Of a DNA stretch of 42,945 nt, positions 1 through 8,208 are shown piece by piece; within the stretch, counting starts at the first letter, position 1, and the number at the start of each line of letters is the position of its first letter. The position numbers and the translations under genes are program-made. This DNA is from Burkholderiales bacterium (lineage in GTDB: Bacteria > Pseudomonadota > Gammaproteobacteria > Burkholderiales > Burkholderiaceae_C): NCBI GenBank assembly GCA_028872015.1, contig JAGWLO010000027.1, positions 1 through 42,945 on the forward strand. The letters are read 5' to 3'. The notes beneath the pieces are model-generated. The model was not told the DNA's origin, did not search any database, and saw only the letters and a program-made list of their open reading frames with translations.

Positions 1-676
1 GCAGCAGGCGGTCGAGGTCGCTCTTCATGCGCATGGGGTCGGGGTGGGCGGGCATCCGCATCATCCACTCGCCCATCGGGTCGACGATGTAGAGGTGGTC
101 TTGCAGCGCGTGCCCGGGCGCGGGGGCCAGCCAGGCGGCGAGCACCGCGGGGTCGATGCGCAGCACGGTCACCGGCGGCTGGGCCGCCAGCGCGGCCTGC
201 AGCGCCGGCGCCACGGGCGCCTGGTCGCTGATCAGCCACACCTTGTCGACGCGGTCGCGTGCCGCGCCCAGCATCTCGCGCAACTGGCGCTGGGTGTACA
301 GGCGCCGCTCGCAGGCGGCGTCGCAGGCCGCGGGGCCCACCGCCACCAGCAGCCATTGCCCGCTCAGCGAGCGGGCCGGCACCGGGGTGCCGTCCAGGCG
401 CTGCAGCATCACGTCGGGCAGGCCGCGCGTGGGCTGGATCAGGGTACCGTAGTTGGTGGTGCGCAGGTGCGGGCGGATGACGTAGTAGGTGAAGTACGAG
501 GCCACCACCGGCGCCGCGCACACGGCCAGGATCAGCAGCATCATCAGCCGGCCGCGCCGCGTGCTGCCCCCGACCGCGGCCGCGCCGAGGTCGGGGGCGT
601 CGACGTTGTGCACGGTCAGCGTCAGGGGCTCAGCGGCCAGGCCGGCGTCGGGGGCGGAGGAGTTGGAACCAGACAT
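1..676 (-). CDS. Membrane-anchored SCO-like (thioredoxin-fold) protein, C-terminus cut by window edge
   Basis: The first 225 codons are present and the C-terminal end lies outside the window. A polar N-terminus of about 43 residues is followed by one membrane segment (about residues 44-64) and then a soluble domain. That domain has a Cys-x3-Cys pair (C118, C122), as in SCO1/SenC copper chaperones, and a later stretch (LYIVDPMGEW) like the SCO strand before the C-terminal helix. I saw no clear SCO histidine ligand in the visible part. The ATG at 676 overlaps the end of the SURF1 gene by 47 bp, so the two are probably co-transcribed. Its place beside SURF1, cox11 and the oxidase subunits suggests a role in oxidase assembly or redox handling at the membrane. 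The fold assignment is inference from weak motifs; the gene itself is well supported. Confidence 0.75.
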   Translation of the reverse strand, partial: MSGSNSSAPDAGLAAEPLTLTVHNVDAPDLGAAAVGGSTRRGRLMMLLILAVCAAPVVASYFTYYVIRPHLRTTNYGTLIQPTRGLPDVMLQRLDGTPVPARSLSGQWLLVAVGPAACDAACERRLYTQRQLREMLGAARDRVDKVWLISDQAPVAPALQAALAAQPPVTVLRIDPAVLAAWLAPAPGHALQDHLYIVDPMGEWMMRMPAHPDPMRMKSDLDRLL

Positions 677-1334
677 ACAGGCCGATGATGAGGGCGCTCA
701 TGGCGAACCACTGGAATGCGTAGCCATAGTGCATCTGCACGTCGGCCGCGGGAGGCGGCCAGTGGCGCAGCAGGCCGTCGGCCGGCGGCGACGCGCCGTC
801 GTCCTCGACGATGGCCAGCGGCCGCAGGGCCAGGCCGGTCTCGCGGGCATAGGCATCGATATTCAGATTCTGCCGGATCGGCCCCGGCGCGTCGGCACCC
901 AGCGAGTACAACCGGCCCGGGTACGGGGTGATGCGGCCGTCGACGGTCACCACCCCGGCGGGCAGCGCGGGCAGCGCGATGCGGGTGCGATGCTCCGGGT
1001 CGCGCGCCACCCAGCCGCGTTCGACCAGCACCGCGGTGCCGTCGTCCAGCGCCAGCGGCGTGACCGCGTAGTAGCCCACCCGGTCGTCCATCGGCCGGTT
1101 GTCGAGGTACACGGTGTACGGCGCCAGCCAGCGGCCCAGCAGCCGGATGCGGCGGTTGGTCTGGGCCGGCACCTCGGCGGCGGTGCGGGCCAGCGCGGCC
1201 GCCGGGAGCGCCGGCAGGCTGGCGCGTGCCGTGATCGACTGCTGCAGGGCGATCTTCTGGGCGGCGCGTTGCAGCTGCCACACGCCCAGGCGAGCCGTCA
1301 GCGCCGCGGCCGCCAGGGCGGCCAGCAGCACCAC
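630..1334 (-). CDS. SURF1 family cytochrome c oxidase biogenesis protein
   Basis: SURF1 proteins are inner-membrane factors that help insert heme a into oxidase subunit I. The protein has the family layout: an N-terminal membrane helix running into LGVWQLQRA, a periplasmic domain with VERGWVARDP and the NRPMDDRVGYY segment, and a C-terminal helix beginning near HYGYAFQWFA. The frame offers GTG at 1334 (234 aa), but an in-frame CTG at 1358 sits 5 nt after a strong GGAGG and would add the basic residues expected before the first helix. I keep the GTG because CTG starts are rare. It lies in the oxidase cluster, diverges from the DUF2909 gene, and overlaps the SCO-like gene downstream by 47 bp. 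Confidence 0.92.
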   Translation of the reverse strand: MVLLAALAAAALTARLGVWQLQRAAQKIALQQSITARASLPALPAAALARTAAEVPAQTNRRIRLLGRWLAPYTVYLDNRPMDDRVGYYAVTPLALDDGTAVLVERGWVARDPEHRTRIALPALPAGVVTVDGRITPYPGRLYSLGADAPGPIRQNLNIDAYARETGLALRPLAIVEDDGASPPADGLLRHWPPPAADVQMHYGYAFQWFAMSALIIGLYVWFQLLRPRRRPGR

Positions 1335-1374
1335 CGCGCGCCGCCCGCGCGGCGTCAGGGTCGCCTCCGGTGCG

Positions 1375-1381
1375 GATAATC
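1375..1381. promoter_or_regulatory. Possible divergent -10 core between SURF1 and DUF2909 genes
   Basis: A short A/T-rich island in very GC-rich DNA reads GATAAT on the plus strand (1375-1380), 8 nt before the DUF2909 ATG. On the minus strand it reads GATTAT (1381-1376), just upstream of the GGAGG that precedes SURF1. It could serve as a -10 element in both directions. No good -35 is visible, so this is a suggestion only. Confidence 0.35.
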
Positions 1382-1388
1382 AGGCGCC

Positions 1389-1622
1389 ATGAAAATCGTG
1401 ATGATGCTGATGCTGGTGGCGGTGCTGGTGGCGCTGGCCAGTGCCGGCATGTTCATGCTGCGCAAGGGCGCCATCGGCGCCGGTGCCGAGGCCCGGCGCA
1501 GCCGCCTCATGGCGCGCGCCCTGGCCGTGCGGGTGGCCCTGTCGGTGGCGCTGTTCCTGTTCATCCTGCTGAGCTGGGCGATGGGCTGGATCAGCCCGGC
1601 CGCGGTGCCCTTGGGCAGTTGA
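1389..1622 (+). CDS. DUF2909 family twin-transmembrane protein
   Basis: This 77-residue protein has two hydrophobic helices (about residues 3-24 and 47-68) separated by a short basic, polar loop. That matches the DUF2909 family found beside cytochrome oxidase genes in betaproteobacteria. No catalytic or metal-binding motif is visible and its job is unknown. It is the only plus-strand gene inside the otherwise minus-strand oxidase cluster, divergent from SURF1 and convergent with coxC. No Shine-Dalgarno precedes the ATG; instead GATAAT lies 8 nt upstream, which would fit a leaderless or nearly leaderless message. Confidence 0.85.
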   Translation: MKIVMMLMLVAVLVALASAGMFMLRKGAIGAGAEARRSRLMARALAVRVALSVALFLFILLSWAMGWISPAAVPLGS

Positions 1623-1676
1623 TGGCCGTTGCTGGCAATCTCGTCCACGCAGGCCGGTGGAGCTCCGTCGCCAGCC

Positions 1677-1699
1677 GCCGTCGGCGGGCGGCCGACGGC
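1677..1699. terminator. Candidate bidirectional terminator hairpin
   Basis: A perfect 8-bp inverted repeat, GCCGTCGG and CCGACGGC, with a 7-nt loop lies between the convergent DUF2909 and coxC genes. It is in the right place to end transcripts from both sides. There is no long T-tract, so intrinsic termination may be weak or Rho-assisted. Confidence 0.45.
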
Positions 1700-1716
1700 A
1701 GGCCGGGCCCTTGCCC

Positions 1717-2601
1717 TTACAGCCAGTAGACCAGGAAGTACAGACCCAGCCAGACCACGTCCACGAAGTGCCAGTACCAGGCGGCGCCTTCGAAGCCGAA
1801 GTGCCGCTCGGGGGTGAAGTGGCCCCGCATCAGGCGGATCGTGATGAAGGTCAGCATCAGCATGCCCACGAAGACGTGGAAGCCGTGGAAGCCGGTGAGC
1901 ATGAAGAACGTGGAGCCGAAGATGCCCGAGCTGAGCTTGAGGTGCAGCTCGGTGTAGGCGTGGTGGTACTCGTAGGCCTGCACGCAGACGAAGCTGGCGC
2001 CCAGCAGGACCGTGAGCCACATGAAGCCGATGGTCTTGGCGCGCCGGCCCGCGATCAACGCGTGGTGGGCGATGGTCAGCGTCACGCCCGAGGTCAGCAG
2101 CAGCGCCGTGTTCAGCGTCGGCAGCGGCCACGGGCCGACCGGCGTGAACGGCTCGACGATGCCGGCCGGCGAGCCCGTGGCGCCACCGCCGGCACTGGGC
2201 CAGATGGCCTTGAAGTCGGGCCACAGCAACTGGTTGTCCAGGTCGCCCAGATTGGGCAGCGCGTGCATGCGGGCCCAGTACAGCGCGCCGAAGAACGCGC
2301 TGAAGAACATCACCTCGGAGAAGATGAACCAGCTCATGCTCCAGCGGAACGAGGTGTCGATGCGGTCGGAGTACAGGCCGCCCTCGCTCTCGCCCACCGC
2401 CTGGCGGAACCACTGGAACAGCACCGTCAGCCAGACCACCACGCCCACCAGCAGCGAGTAGGCGCCCCAATGGTCGCCGTTGATCCAGTGCGCCGCGCCC
2501 AGGATCACCAGGAACAGGCCCAGGGCCACCAGCACCGGGTGGCGCGACGGCGCCGGGATGAAGTAGTACGGCGTGGTCGCCGCCGGGTTGCTTGCTGACA
2601 T
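1717..2601 (-). CDS. coxC: Cytochrome c oxidase subunit III
   Basis: Subunit III of the aa3-type heme-copper oxidase is a seven-helix membrane protein that stabilises subunit I and proton uptake. At 294 residues it has the usual length. Conserved parts include the N-terminal YFIPAPSRHPV, the RWSMSWFIFSEVMFF stretch, the EYHHAY segment in the second half, and the C-terminal AAWYWHFVDVVWLGLYFLVYW. The ATG is preceded by a purine-rich Shine-Dalgarno (GAGGAGAG). It lies downstream of cox11 and the DUF2970 gene in the oxidase operon and ends at the convergent DUF2909 gene. Confidence 0.97.
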   Translation of the reverse strand: MSASNPAATTPYYFIPAPSRHPVLVALGLFLVILGAAHWINGDHWGAYSLLVGVVVWLTVLFQWFRQAVGESEGGLYSDRIDTSFRWSMSWFIFSEVMFFSAFFGALYWARMHALPNLGDLDNQLLWPDFKAIWPSAGGGATGSPAGIVEPFTPVGPWPLPTLNTALLLTSGVTLTIAHHALIAGRRAKTIGFMWLTVLLGASFVCVQAYEYHHAYTELHLKLSSGIFGSTFFMLTGFHGFHVFVGMLMLTFITIRLMRGHFTPERHFGFEGAAWYWHFVDVVWLGLYFLVYWL

Positions 2602-2648
2602 ATCGAACTCTCTCCTCGAACCGAAAAAACCAGGTGAAACGGGCGGGG

Positions 2649-2879
2649 TCAGCCGGCCGCGATGCCGCTGCCGACCACCCAGTGCACCAGCAGGATCAGC
2701 AAGGCGATGAAGACAGCGGCGCCGACCAGGCCCGCGATGACGACGTGCACGGGGTTGAGGCGGTCGACATCGCGCTGGTGATCGACCCCGCGGCGCACGC
2801 CGAAGAACGACCAGGCCACCGCACGCATCGACTGCCAGAAGGTGCCGCGGCGCGCGGTGGCTTCCTTCAGGCCGCTCAT
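2649..2879 (-). CDS. DUF2970 family small membrane protein
   Basis: This 76-residue protein has a basic, aromatic N-terminal half (FWQSMRAVAWSFFGVRRG) and a single C-terminal membrane helix (about residues 45-70). This is the DUF2970 pattern found next to oxidase genes in betaproteobacteria. Its ATG overlaps the cox11 stop codon (ATGA), so translation is probably coupled. No function is established; a small accessory or assembly factor of the oxidase is plausible from context. Confidence 0.88.
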   Translation of the reverse strand: MSGLKEATARRGTFWQSMRAVAWSFFGVRRGVDHQRDVDRLNPVHVVIAGLVGAAVFIALLILLVHWVVGSGIAAG

Positions 2880-3475
2880 GTGCCGCCCCCGGGCGTGGCC
2901 GCGCCGGCCGCGGGCACGGCGCCGCCGACCTCGAAGAAGGTGTACGACAGCGTGATGGTGCTGACGTCGCGCGGCAGCTTGTCGTCGACCACGAAGACCA
3001 CCGGCCAGCGCTTGGACTCGCCGGGCTTGAGCGTGTGCTGGCTGAAGCAGAAGCACTGCAGCTTGTTGAAGTGCGCGCCCGCCACGATGGGCGCGTAGCT
3101 GGGGATGGCCTGCGCCACCAGCGTGCGGTTCTGCAGGTTGTGGAAGTCGAACATCACGGTGGTGATCTCGCCGGGGTGCACCTGCACCGAGCGCTGCTCG
3201 GGCTTGAAGCTCCACGGGCCGCGCGCATTCGCATCGAACTCGACGGTGACGGTGCGGGCCAGGTCGACCTGCGAATTCACAGGCTGGCGCGACACGCCGT
3301 CGTTGGACGAGGCGTTTTCCTCCGACAGGGTCAACACGTTGACGCCCAGCGCCTGGCAGATGCTGCGGTACATCGGCACCAGCGCGTAGCCGAAGCCGAA
3401 CATGGCCACCACCACCACCGCCAGCTTGCCCAGCATGCGGCGGTTGGCGAGCAACAGGGTCTCGCGGCCGGCCAT
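2876..3475 (-). CDS. ctaG: Cytochrome c oxidase assembly protein Cox11/CtaG (CuB insertion)
   Basis: Cox11 delivers copper to the CuB site of oxidase subunit I. The 199-residue protein has one N-terminal membrane anchor (about residues 15-33) followed by the family motif VPMYRSICQALG and a periplasmic beta-sandwich domain. The copper-binding CFCF motif is intact (KLQCFCFSQHTLKPGE), as is the later PVVFVVD stretch. A proline/alanine-rich tail ends the protein. It starts 6 nt after the end of the 38-residue membrane peptide gene and its stop overlaps the DUF2970 start, fixing it within the oxidase operon. Confidence 0.96.
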   Translation of the reverse strand: MAGRETLLLANRRMLGKLAVVVVAMFGFGYALVPMYRSICQALGVNVLTLSEENASSNDGVSRQPVNSQVDLARTVTVEFDANARGPWSFKPEQRSVQVHPGEITTVMFDFHNLQNRTLVAQAIPSYAPIVAGAHFNKLQCFCFSQHTLKPGESKRWPVVFVVDDKLPRDVSTITLSYTFFEVGGAVPAAGAATPGGGT

Positions 3476-3481
3476 GGGCCC

Positions 3482-3598
3482 TCAGGCGCCGAACAGGACG
3501 ACCTTGACCACGAAGCCCAGGCCGATGGCCAGGGCGATCAGGGCCAGCGTCAACCCGAGCCGGCGGTTGGCCTTGCGCTGCTGCTCGCCCAGATCCAT
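3482..3598 (-). CDS. Small single-helix oxidase-operon peptide
   Basis: A 38-codon frame between coxA and cox11 encodes a charged N-terminus (MDLGEQQRKANRR) followed by one membrane helix. Many Burkholderiales have a comparable tiny gene at this spot, annotated as a cytochrome oxidase small assembly protein. The start lies 14 nt after the coxA stop and the stop lies just before cox11. Reality is supported by position, spacing and composition; function is unproven. Confidence 0.75.
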   Translation of the reverse strand: MDLGEQQRKANRRLGLTLALIALAIGLGFVVKVVLFGA

Positions 3599-3612
3599 GG
3601 CAACGGGGCCGC

Positions 3613-5244
3613 TCAGCCGATCACGCGCGTGGCGGTGGCATCGAGCCGGGGCGGCGTCTCGAAGGTGTGGAACGGCGCCGGCGAAGGCACTTCCCACTCC
3701 AGCCCGGTGGCGCCCTCCCAGGGCCGCTGCGGCGCCTTCGCGCCCTTGCCGCGCATCATCGGCAGCACGACGGCGAAGAAGAAGTAGACCTGCGTGATGC
3801 CGAACCCGAAGGCGCCGATGGACGCGATCATGTTGAAGTCGGTGAACTGCATCGGGTAGTCGGCATAGCGGCGCGGCATGCCGGCCAGGCCGAGGAAGTG
3901 CATCGGGAAGAAGGTGATGTTGAAGAAGATCAGCGAGGACCAGAAGTGGATCTTGCCGCGCGTCTCGGAGTACATCACCCCGGTCCACTTGGGGCCCCAG
4001 TAGTAGACGCCGGCGAACATCGCGAACAGCGAGCCGGCCACCAGCACGTAGTGGAAGTGCGCCACCACGTAGTAGGTGTCGTGGAGCTGGATGTCGATCG
4101 GCGCCATCGCCAGGATCAGGCCGGTGAAGCCACCCATCGTGAACACGAAGATGAAGCCGATGGCCCACAGCATCGGGGTCTCGAAGGTCATCGAGCCCTG
4201 CCACATGGTGGCGATCCAGTTGAACACCTTCACGCCCGTGGGCACCGCGATCAGCATCGTGGCGTACATGAAGAACAGCTGCCCCGTCACCGGCATGCCC
4301 GAGGTGAACATGTGGTGCGCCCAGACGATGAACGACAGGATCGCGATCGACGCGGTGGCATACACCATCGAGGCGTAGCCGAACAGCGGCTTGCGCGCGA
4401 AGGCCGGGATGATGGCGCTGATGATCCCGAACGCGGGCAGGATCATGATGTAGACCTCGGGGTGGCCGAAGAACCAGAAGATGTGCTGGTACATCACCGG
4501 GTCGCCGCCGCCGGCGGGGTTGAAGAAGCTGGTGCCGAAGTGGCGGTCGGTCAGCGTCATCGTGATTGCGCCGGCCAGCACCGGCATCACCGCGATCAGC
4601 AAGAACGCGGTGATGAGCCAGGTCCAGGCGAACAGCGGCATCTTCATCAGCGTCATGCCCGGCGCGCGCATGTTCAGCACCGTGACGATGATGTTGATCG
4701 AGCCCATGATCGAGCTCGCGCCCAGGATGTGCAGTGCGAAGATGGTCGAGTCCATGCTCGGGCCCATCTGCAGCGTCAGCGGCGCGTACAGCGTCCAGCC
4801 GGTGGAAGGCGCGCCGCCGGGCAGGAAGAAGCCGCTGACCAGCATCACGGCGGCCGGGATCAACAGCCAGAAGCTGAGGTTGTTCATGCGCGCGAACGCC
4901 ATGTCGGCAGCGCCCACCTGCAGCGGGATCATCCAGTTCGCGAAGCCCACGAACGCCGGCATGATCGCGCCGAACACCATGACCACGCCGTGCATCGTGG
5001 TCAGCTGGTTGAACAGGTCGGGGTTGACGAACTGCAGACCCGGCTCGAACAGCTCGGCCCGGATCACCAGTGCCAGGATGCCGCCGAAGATGAACATGGT
5101 GAACGAGAACAACAGGTACATCGTGCCGATGTCCTTGTGGTTCGTCGCGAACAGCCAGCGCCGCCAGCCGTGCGGGTGGTCGTGCGCGTGGTCGTGCACA
5201 TGGCCATGCGCGTCATGGGCGGGGTGGTCGAGAACGGCACTCAT
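3613..5244 (-). CDS. ctaD: Cytochrome c oxidase subunit I (aa3 type)
   Basis: This is the catalytic subunit holding heme a and the heme a3-CuB centre. It has 543 residues and twelve predicted helices. Visible signature residues include the heme a histidine ([10 protein letters not shown]), the CuB histidine and cross-linked tyrosine (FGHPEVY), the CuB His-His pair (WAHHMFT), and the heme ligands in VVAHFHYVL. The K-channel lysine (TGVKVFNW) and the D-channel aspartate (DMAFARMNN) are present, which makes it an A1-type proton-pumping enzyme. The N-terminus carries a His-rich stretch rich in HDH and HVH. AGGAG lies 7 nt before the ATG. It follows coxB by 36 bp. Confidence 0.98.
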   Translation of the reverse strand: MSAVLDHPAHDAHGHVHDHAHDHPHGWRRWLFATNHKDIGTMYLLFSFTMFIFGGILALVIRAELFEPGLQFVNPDLFNQLTTMHGVVMVFGAIMPAFVGFANWMIPLQVGAADMAFARMNNLSFWLLIPAAVMLVSGFFLPGGAPSTGWTLYAPLTLQMGPSMDSTIFALHILGASSIMGSINIIVTVLNMRAPGMTLMKMPLFAWTWLITAFLLIAVMPVLAGAITMTLTDRHFGTSFFNPAGGGDPVMYQHIFWFFGHPEVYIMILPAFGIISAIIPAFARKPLFGYASMVYATASIAILSFIVWAHHMFTSGMPVTGQLFFMYATMLIAVPTGVKVFNWIATMWQGSMTFETPMLWAIGFIFVFTMGGFTGLILAMAPIDIQLHDTYYVVAHFHYVLVAGSLFAMFAGVYYWGPKWTGVMYSETRGKIHFWSSLIFFNITFFPMHFLGLAGMPRRYADYPMQFTDFNMIASIGAFGFGITQVYFFFAVVLPMMRGKGAKAPQRPWEGATGLEWEVPSPAPFHTFETPPRLDATATRVIG

Positions 5245-5280
5245 GGAAGAACTCCTGGTCGCGGTGGGCGCGGGATCGGC

Positions 5281-6498
5281 TTACTTGTTGAGGTCGGCAA
5301 CCACGTCGGCCGGCTGCACGAGCTGGCCCGTCTTGTTGCTCCAATGGTTCTTGGTGTAGGTGATGACGGCGGCGATTTCGGTCGGCGACAGCGTCTTGCG
5401 CCAGGCCGGCATGGCGCCGTTCAGGCGACCGTTGAGCACCGTCAGGATCTGCTCGTTCTTGTCGGCATTGAGCACCACCGGCGAGCCGTCCAGCGGCTTG
5501 ACTGCACCGCCGCCCTTGCCGTCAGGGTGGTGGCAGACCGCGCAGTTCGCGCTGTAGACCTGGGCCCCGCGGGCCAGCAGGTCGTCCATCGCCCAGACCT
5601 TGGTCGGGTCGTCGGCGGCCGCGGCCATCGCCTGGCGTTGCGCCTGGACCCAGGCGGCATAGTCGGTCTGGCTCAGCACCTTGACGTGGATCGGCATGTA
5701 AGAGTGCTCCTTGCCGCAGAGCTTGGCGCACTGGCCGTAGTAGTCGCCCACCTTGTCCGCGCGGAACCAGGTGTCGCGCACGAAACCGGGGATCGCGTCC
5801 TGCTGGATGCCCAGCGCCGGCACCGCGAAGGCGTGGATCACGTCGCCGGCGGTGGTGATCACGCGCACCTTGCGGTCCACCGGCACCACCAGCGGATGGT
5901 CGACCTTGAGCAGGTAGTCGTCGCCCACGGGCTTGCCGGCGTCCGACTCCTCGCGCTGCTTGAGGTTGATCGTGGACAGGAAGCTGATGCCCTCGCCGGG
6001 CCCCTGCAGGTAGTCGTAGCCCCATTTCCACTGGTAGCCGGTGGCCTTGATCGTGAGATCGGGGTTGCTGGTGTCCTTCATCGCGACCACGGTGCGGGTG
6101 GCCAGTCCGCCCATCGCGATGACGATGATGAAGGGCACGACGGTCCACGCGATCTCCACCGCGGTGCTCTCGTGGAAATTGGCGGCCTTGTGACCGAGCG
6201 ACTTGCGGTGCCGCAGGATGGAATAGAACATCACCCCGAACACCAGCACGAAGATCGTCAGGCAGACGATCAGCATGAAGTTGTGCAGCCACATCTGCTG
6301 CTCGGCGATGATGGTCACCGGCGGGTGCAGGTCGATTTGGTTGACGGCCGGCCCGCCCGGCAGGTCGTTGACCGCCAGCGCGGCCCGGCTGCCGGCGACC
6401 AGCGCCAGCAATGCAAGCGCGCGGGGCGCGGAGAGGCGGCTCAGGCCCTGCCGGAGACGGTGCAAGGAGGTCGGGGTCGTCAGCTTCATCGGGTTCAT
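5281..6498 (-). CDS. ctaC: Cytochrome c oxidase subunit II with C-terminal cytochrome c domain
   Basis: Subunit II takes electrons from cytochrome c through its CuA centre. An N-terminal signal region, two membrane helices and the cupredoxin domain are followed by a fused c-type cytochrome: CAVCH binds heme and GAMPAW supplies the methionine. CuA ligands are visible in IHAFAVPALG and QCAKLCGKEHSYMPI. Between the two CuA cysteines the usual Glu is Lys. I start at the ATG at 6498, giving 405 aa. It lies one base after the DUF2244 stop (TGAAATG), whereas the longer start at 6513 would overlap that gene. It is the first oxidase subunit in the operon. Confidence 0.96.
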   Translation of the reverse strand: MNPMKLTTPTSLHRLRQGLSRLSAPRALALLALVAGSRAALAVNDLPGGPAVNQIDLHPPVTIIAEQQMWLHNFMLIVCLTIFVLVFGVMFYSILRHRKSLGHKAANFHESTAVEIAWTVVPFIIVIAMGGLATRTVVAMKDTSNPDLTIKATGYQWKWGYDYLQGPGEGISFLSTINLKQREESDAGKPVGDDYLLKVDHPLVVPVDRKVRVITTAGDVIHAFAVPALGIQQDAIPGFVRDTWFRADKVGDYYGQCAKLCGKEHSYMPIHVKVLSQTDYAAWVQAQRQAMAAAADDPTKVWAMDDLLARGAQVYSANCAVCHHPDGKGGGAVKPLDGSPVVLNADKNEQILTVLNGRLNGAMPAWRKTLSPTEIAAVITYTKNHWSNKTGQLVQPADVVADLNK

Positions 6499-6499
6499 T

Positions 6500-7096
6500 T
6501 CAGTTCGAATCATTCTCGGGCGCCTCGGGGCTGCGGGCGGCCGGGCTGGTGGCCCAGCGCAAGGCCTGCCTCAGCTCGAGCGCGAAGGCCGCACGCAGCT
6601 CGGGCCGCAGGAAGCGACCCACCCGTACCTGCGCGCCGCGCGCGCTCAGCTGCACCAGCGAGCCCTGGCCGGCGGCGGGCTCCACGCGCAGCCAGTCGGC
6701 TGCGAACTCGGTGCAGGCCACCTGGCTGCCGAAGCATTGCTCCACGCGCAGCGACGGCCCCACCAGGGTGAGCACCTCGCGGTCGGCCGCGTGGCGCGCG
6801 AAGGCGAGCAGCGCCAGTCCGACCGCGGCCAGCTCCAGCCCGGTGAACATGGGGATCAGCGTGGCACCGTTCAGGAAAAAGAAGGTGGCGATGAGCGAGG
6901 ACACGCCGCACAGAAGCAGGTAGACGGCACCCAGCTGGCGCGGCGAGATCGAGCAGTTGCGGCCCAGCAGCCACTGCAGGCCGCGCGGCGCGCCCGGCAG
7001 GCCGGTCATCACCACCTCGCGACCGAACAGCCAGGGTCGGCCGGCGGCGTTGCCCGGCAGTGTCGGCCACGGGCTGGGGGCGAGGGCGGCGGTCAT
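6500..7096 (-). CDS. DUF2244 family membrane protein
   Basis: This 198-residue protein has two adjacent membrane helices (about residues 55-97) followed by a soluble domain containing the sequence FARHAADREVLTL, as in the DUF2244 family. The family is commonly encoded directly upstream of coxB in alpha- and betaproteobacteria, and its biochemical role is unknown. It appears to be the first gene of the oxidase operon here. Its stop codon is separated from the coxB ATG by one base, so the two are probably translationally coupled. Confidence 0.88.
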   Translation of the reverse strand: MTAALAPSPWPTLPGNAAGRPWLFGREVVMTGLPGAPRGLQWLLGRNCSISPRQLGAVYLLLCGVSSLIATFFFLNGATLIPMFTGLELAAVGLALLAFARHAADREVLTLVGPSLRVEQCFGSQVACTEFAADWLRVEPAAGQGSLVQLSARGAQVRVGRFLRPELRAAFALELRQALRWATSPAARSPEAPENDSN

Positions 7097-7216
7097 GCGG
7101 TCGGACGCGGGCGGCGGGAGAAACCAGGGCGGGGCGACGAAGGACGGGACGGCGGCTCGGGCGACGGCTACCTGCCCTCGAAGGGCCTGCCGCGCCGACC
7201 GCCATGCAAGCCCTAG

Positions 7217-7222
7217 ATTCTA
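7217..7222 (-). promoter_or_regulatory. Possible -10 element of the oxidase operon
   Basis: TAGAAT on the minus strand lies about 120 nt upstream of the DUF2244 start, in the only A/T-rich patch of this intergenic region. I could not find a matching -35, so the assignment rests on the hexamer and position alone. Confidence 0.25.
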
Positions 7223-7251
7223 TCGCAGCACCGCGTGCCCTCGCGGCGGGC

Positions 7252-8193
7252 TCAGGCATGGCGACGACCACCGCGAGCCATCGTGCGCAGGTCGGCCAGC
7301 GGCACCGCGGTCTCGGCCGCCAGGCGCGGCCGCGGCAGCGGCCTGAAGGCGTGACCGTAGACGATCTCGAACTGCAGCGCCACGCGGCCGTCGGCGCCGG
7401 CCAGACCGTCGCACAGCGCTGCCAGGCGCTGCCGCCAACGCGGCGTGCGCAAGCCCGGCGCCCGCCGCGGATCGACATTGCCGCCCAGGGCTCGCAGCTC
7501 GGCCAGCAGCGCCATGCCCGAGGCCCAGGTGAGCGTGACGGTCTCCTGGTCCATCACCGGGTCGGCGAAGCCGGCCTCGACCAGCATGTCGCCCAGGTCG
7601 TGCATGTCGACGAAGGGCGCGTAGGGCGCCGGCCAGCCCTGCGCGGCGTACAGCGCGCTCAGCGCCTGGAGCGAGCCGGGGCCCAGGGTCGAGAACATCA
7701 GGAAGCCGTCGACAGCCAGCACGCGGTGCCATTCCCGCATCAGCGCCAGCGGATCGGCCACGGCATGCAGCGCCATGTTGGCCCAAAGCAGCTCGCCCTG
7801 CCCGTCGCCGATCTCGACCGGGGACTGCGGCGCCGCGCGGCCCCGCAGGCGCAGCGACCACCAGGGCCGCGCCGGGGCAGGGCCCGGGACGGCGCTGGCA
7901 GCGCCCCGGATCCCACGGGCGCCAGCGGCACGGCGCGCCGCGTCGGGCTCGACGGCCAGCACCCGCGCCTGCGGGTAGGCCCGCTGGAGCAAGGCGCCGC
8001 CGGCGCCGAGGAATGCCCCCCAGTCGAGCACGGTGCGGGGCTGGCGCAGGATCACCGGCAGCCGCTCGGCCATGCGTCGCGCCACTTCGCCGTGCAGCCA
8101 GGGCGCTTGCGGCGCACGCTGCAGGCGGCGCCGCACCTGGGCCAGTGCCACGGCGTCGATCGGTCGCGCGGTGCTGCGCTCGGGGGCGGCCAT
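7252..8193 (-). CDS. BioC-like SAM-dependent methyltransferase
   Basis: The 313-residue protein resembles class I methyltransferases annotated as BioC (malonyl-ACP methylation for biotin synthesis) in Burkholderiales. The C-terminal part of the fold is recognisable: NMALHAVADPLALMREWHRVL followed by GFLMFSTLGPGSL and VDMHDLGDMLVEAGF. The SAM-binding motif I is unusual, VLDWGAFLGAGG instead of the typical D-x-G-x-G-x-G, so both substrate and activity are uncertain. It starts 21 bp from the divergent comF. TATACT lies 7 nt before the ATG and no strong Shine-Dalgarno is visible. No biotin genes are in the window. Confidence 0.78.
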   Translation of the reverse strand: MAAPERSTARPIDAVALAQVRRRLQRAPQAPWLHGEVARRMAERLPVILRQPRTVLDWGAFLGAGGALLQRAYPQARVLAVEPDAARRAAGARGIRGAASAVPGPAPARPWWSLRLRGRAAPQSPVEIGDGQGELLWANMALHAVADPLALMREWHRVLAVDGFLMFSTLGPGSLQALSALYAAQGWPAPYAPFVDMHDLGDMLVEAGFADPVMDQETVTLTWASGMALLAELRALGGNVDPRRAPGLRTPRWRQRLAALCDGLAGADGRVALQFEIVYGHAFRPLPRPRLAAETAVPLADLRTMARGGRRHA

Positions 8194-8200
8194 CCCGGCC

Positions 8201-8208
8201 AGTATATT
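8201..8208. promoter_or_regulatory. Overlapping divergent -10 core (methyltransferase / comF)
   Basis: The 21-bp gap between two divergent ATG codons contains AGTATATT. It reads TATATT towards comF (6 nt before ATG) and TATACT towards the methyltransferase gene (7 nt before ATG). If real, the two transcripts start at or next to their AUG codons and the two -10 elements share bases. Confidence 0.4.

Noticed and set aside
6499..6513. Longer coxB start at 6513
   Set aside because: It would overlap the DUF2244 end, whereas the ATG at 6498 sits one base after that stop and still leaves the signal region intact.
3667..6771. A 1034-codon plus-strand frame antisense to coxA and coxB
   Set aside because: Composition is His/Arg-rich with no recognisable domain, and the opposite strand encodes well-conserved oxidase subunits.
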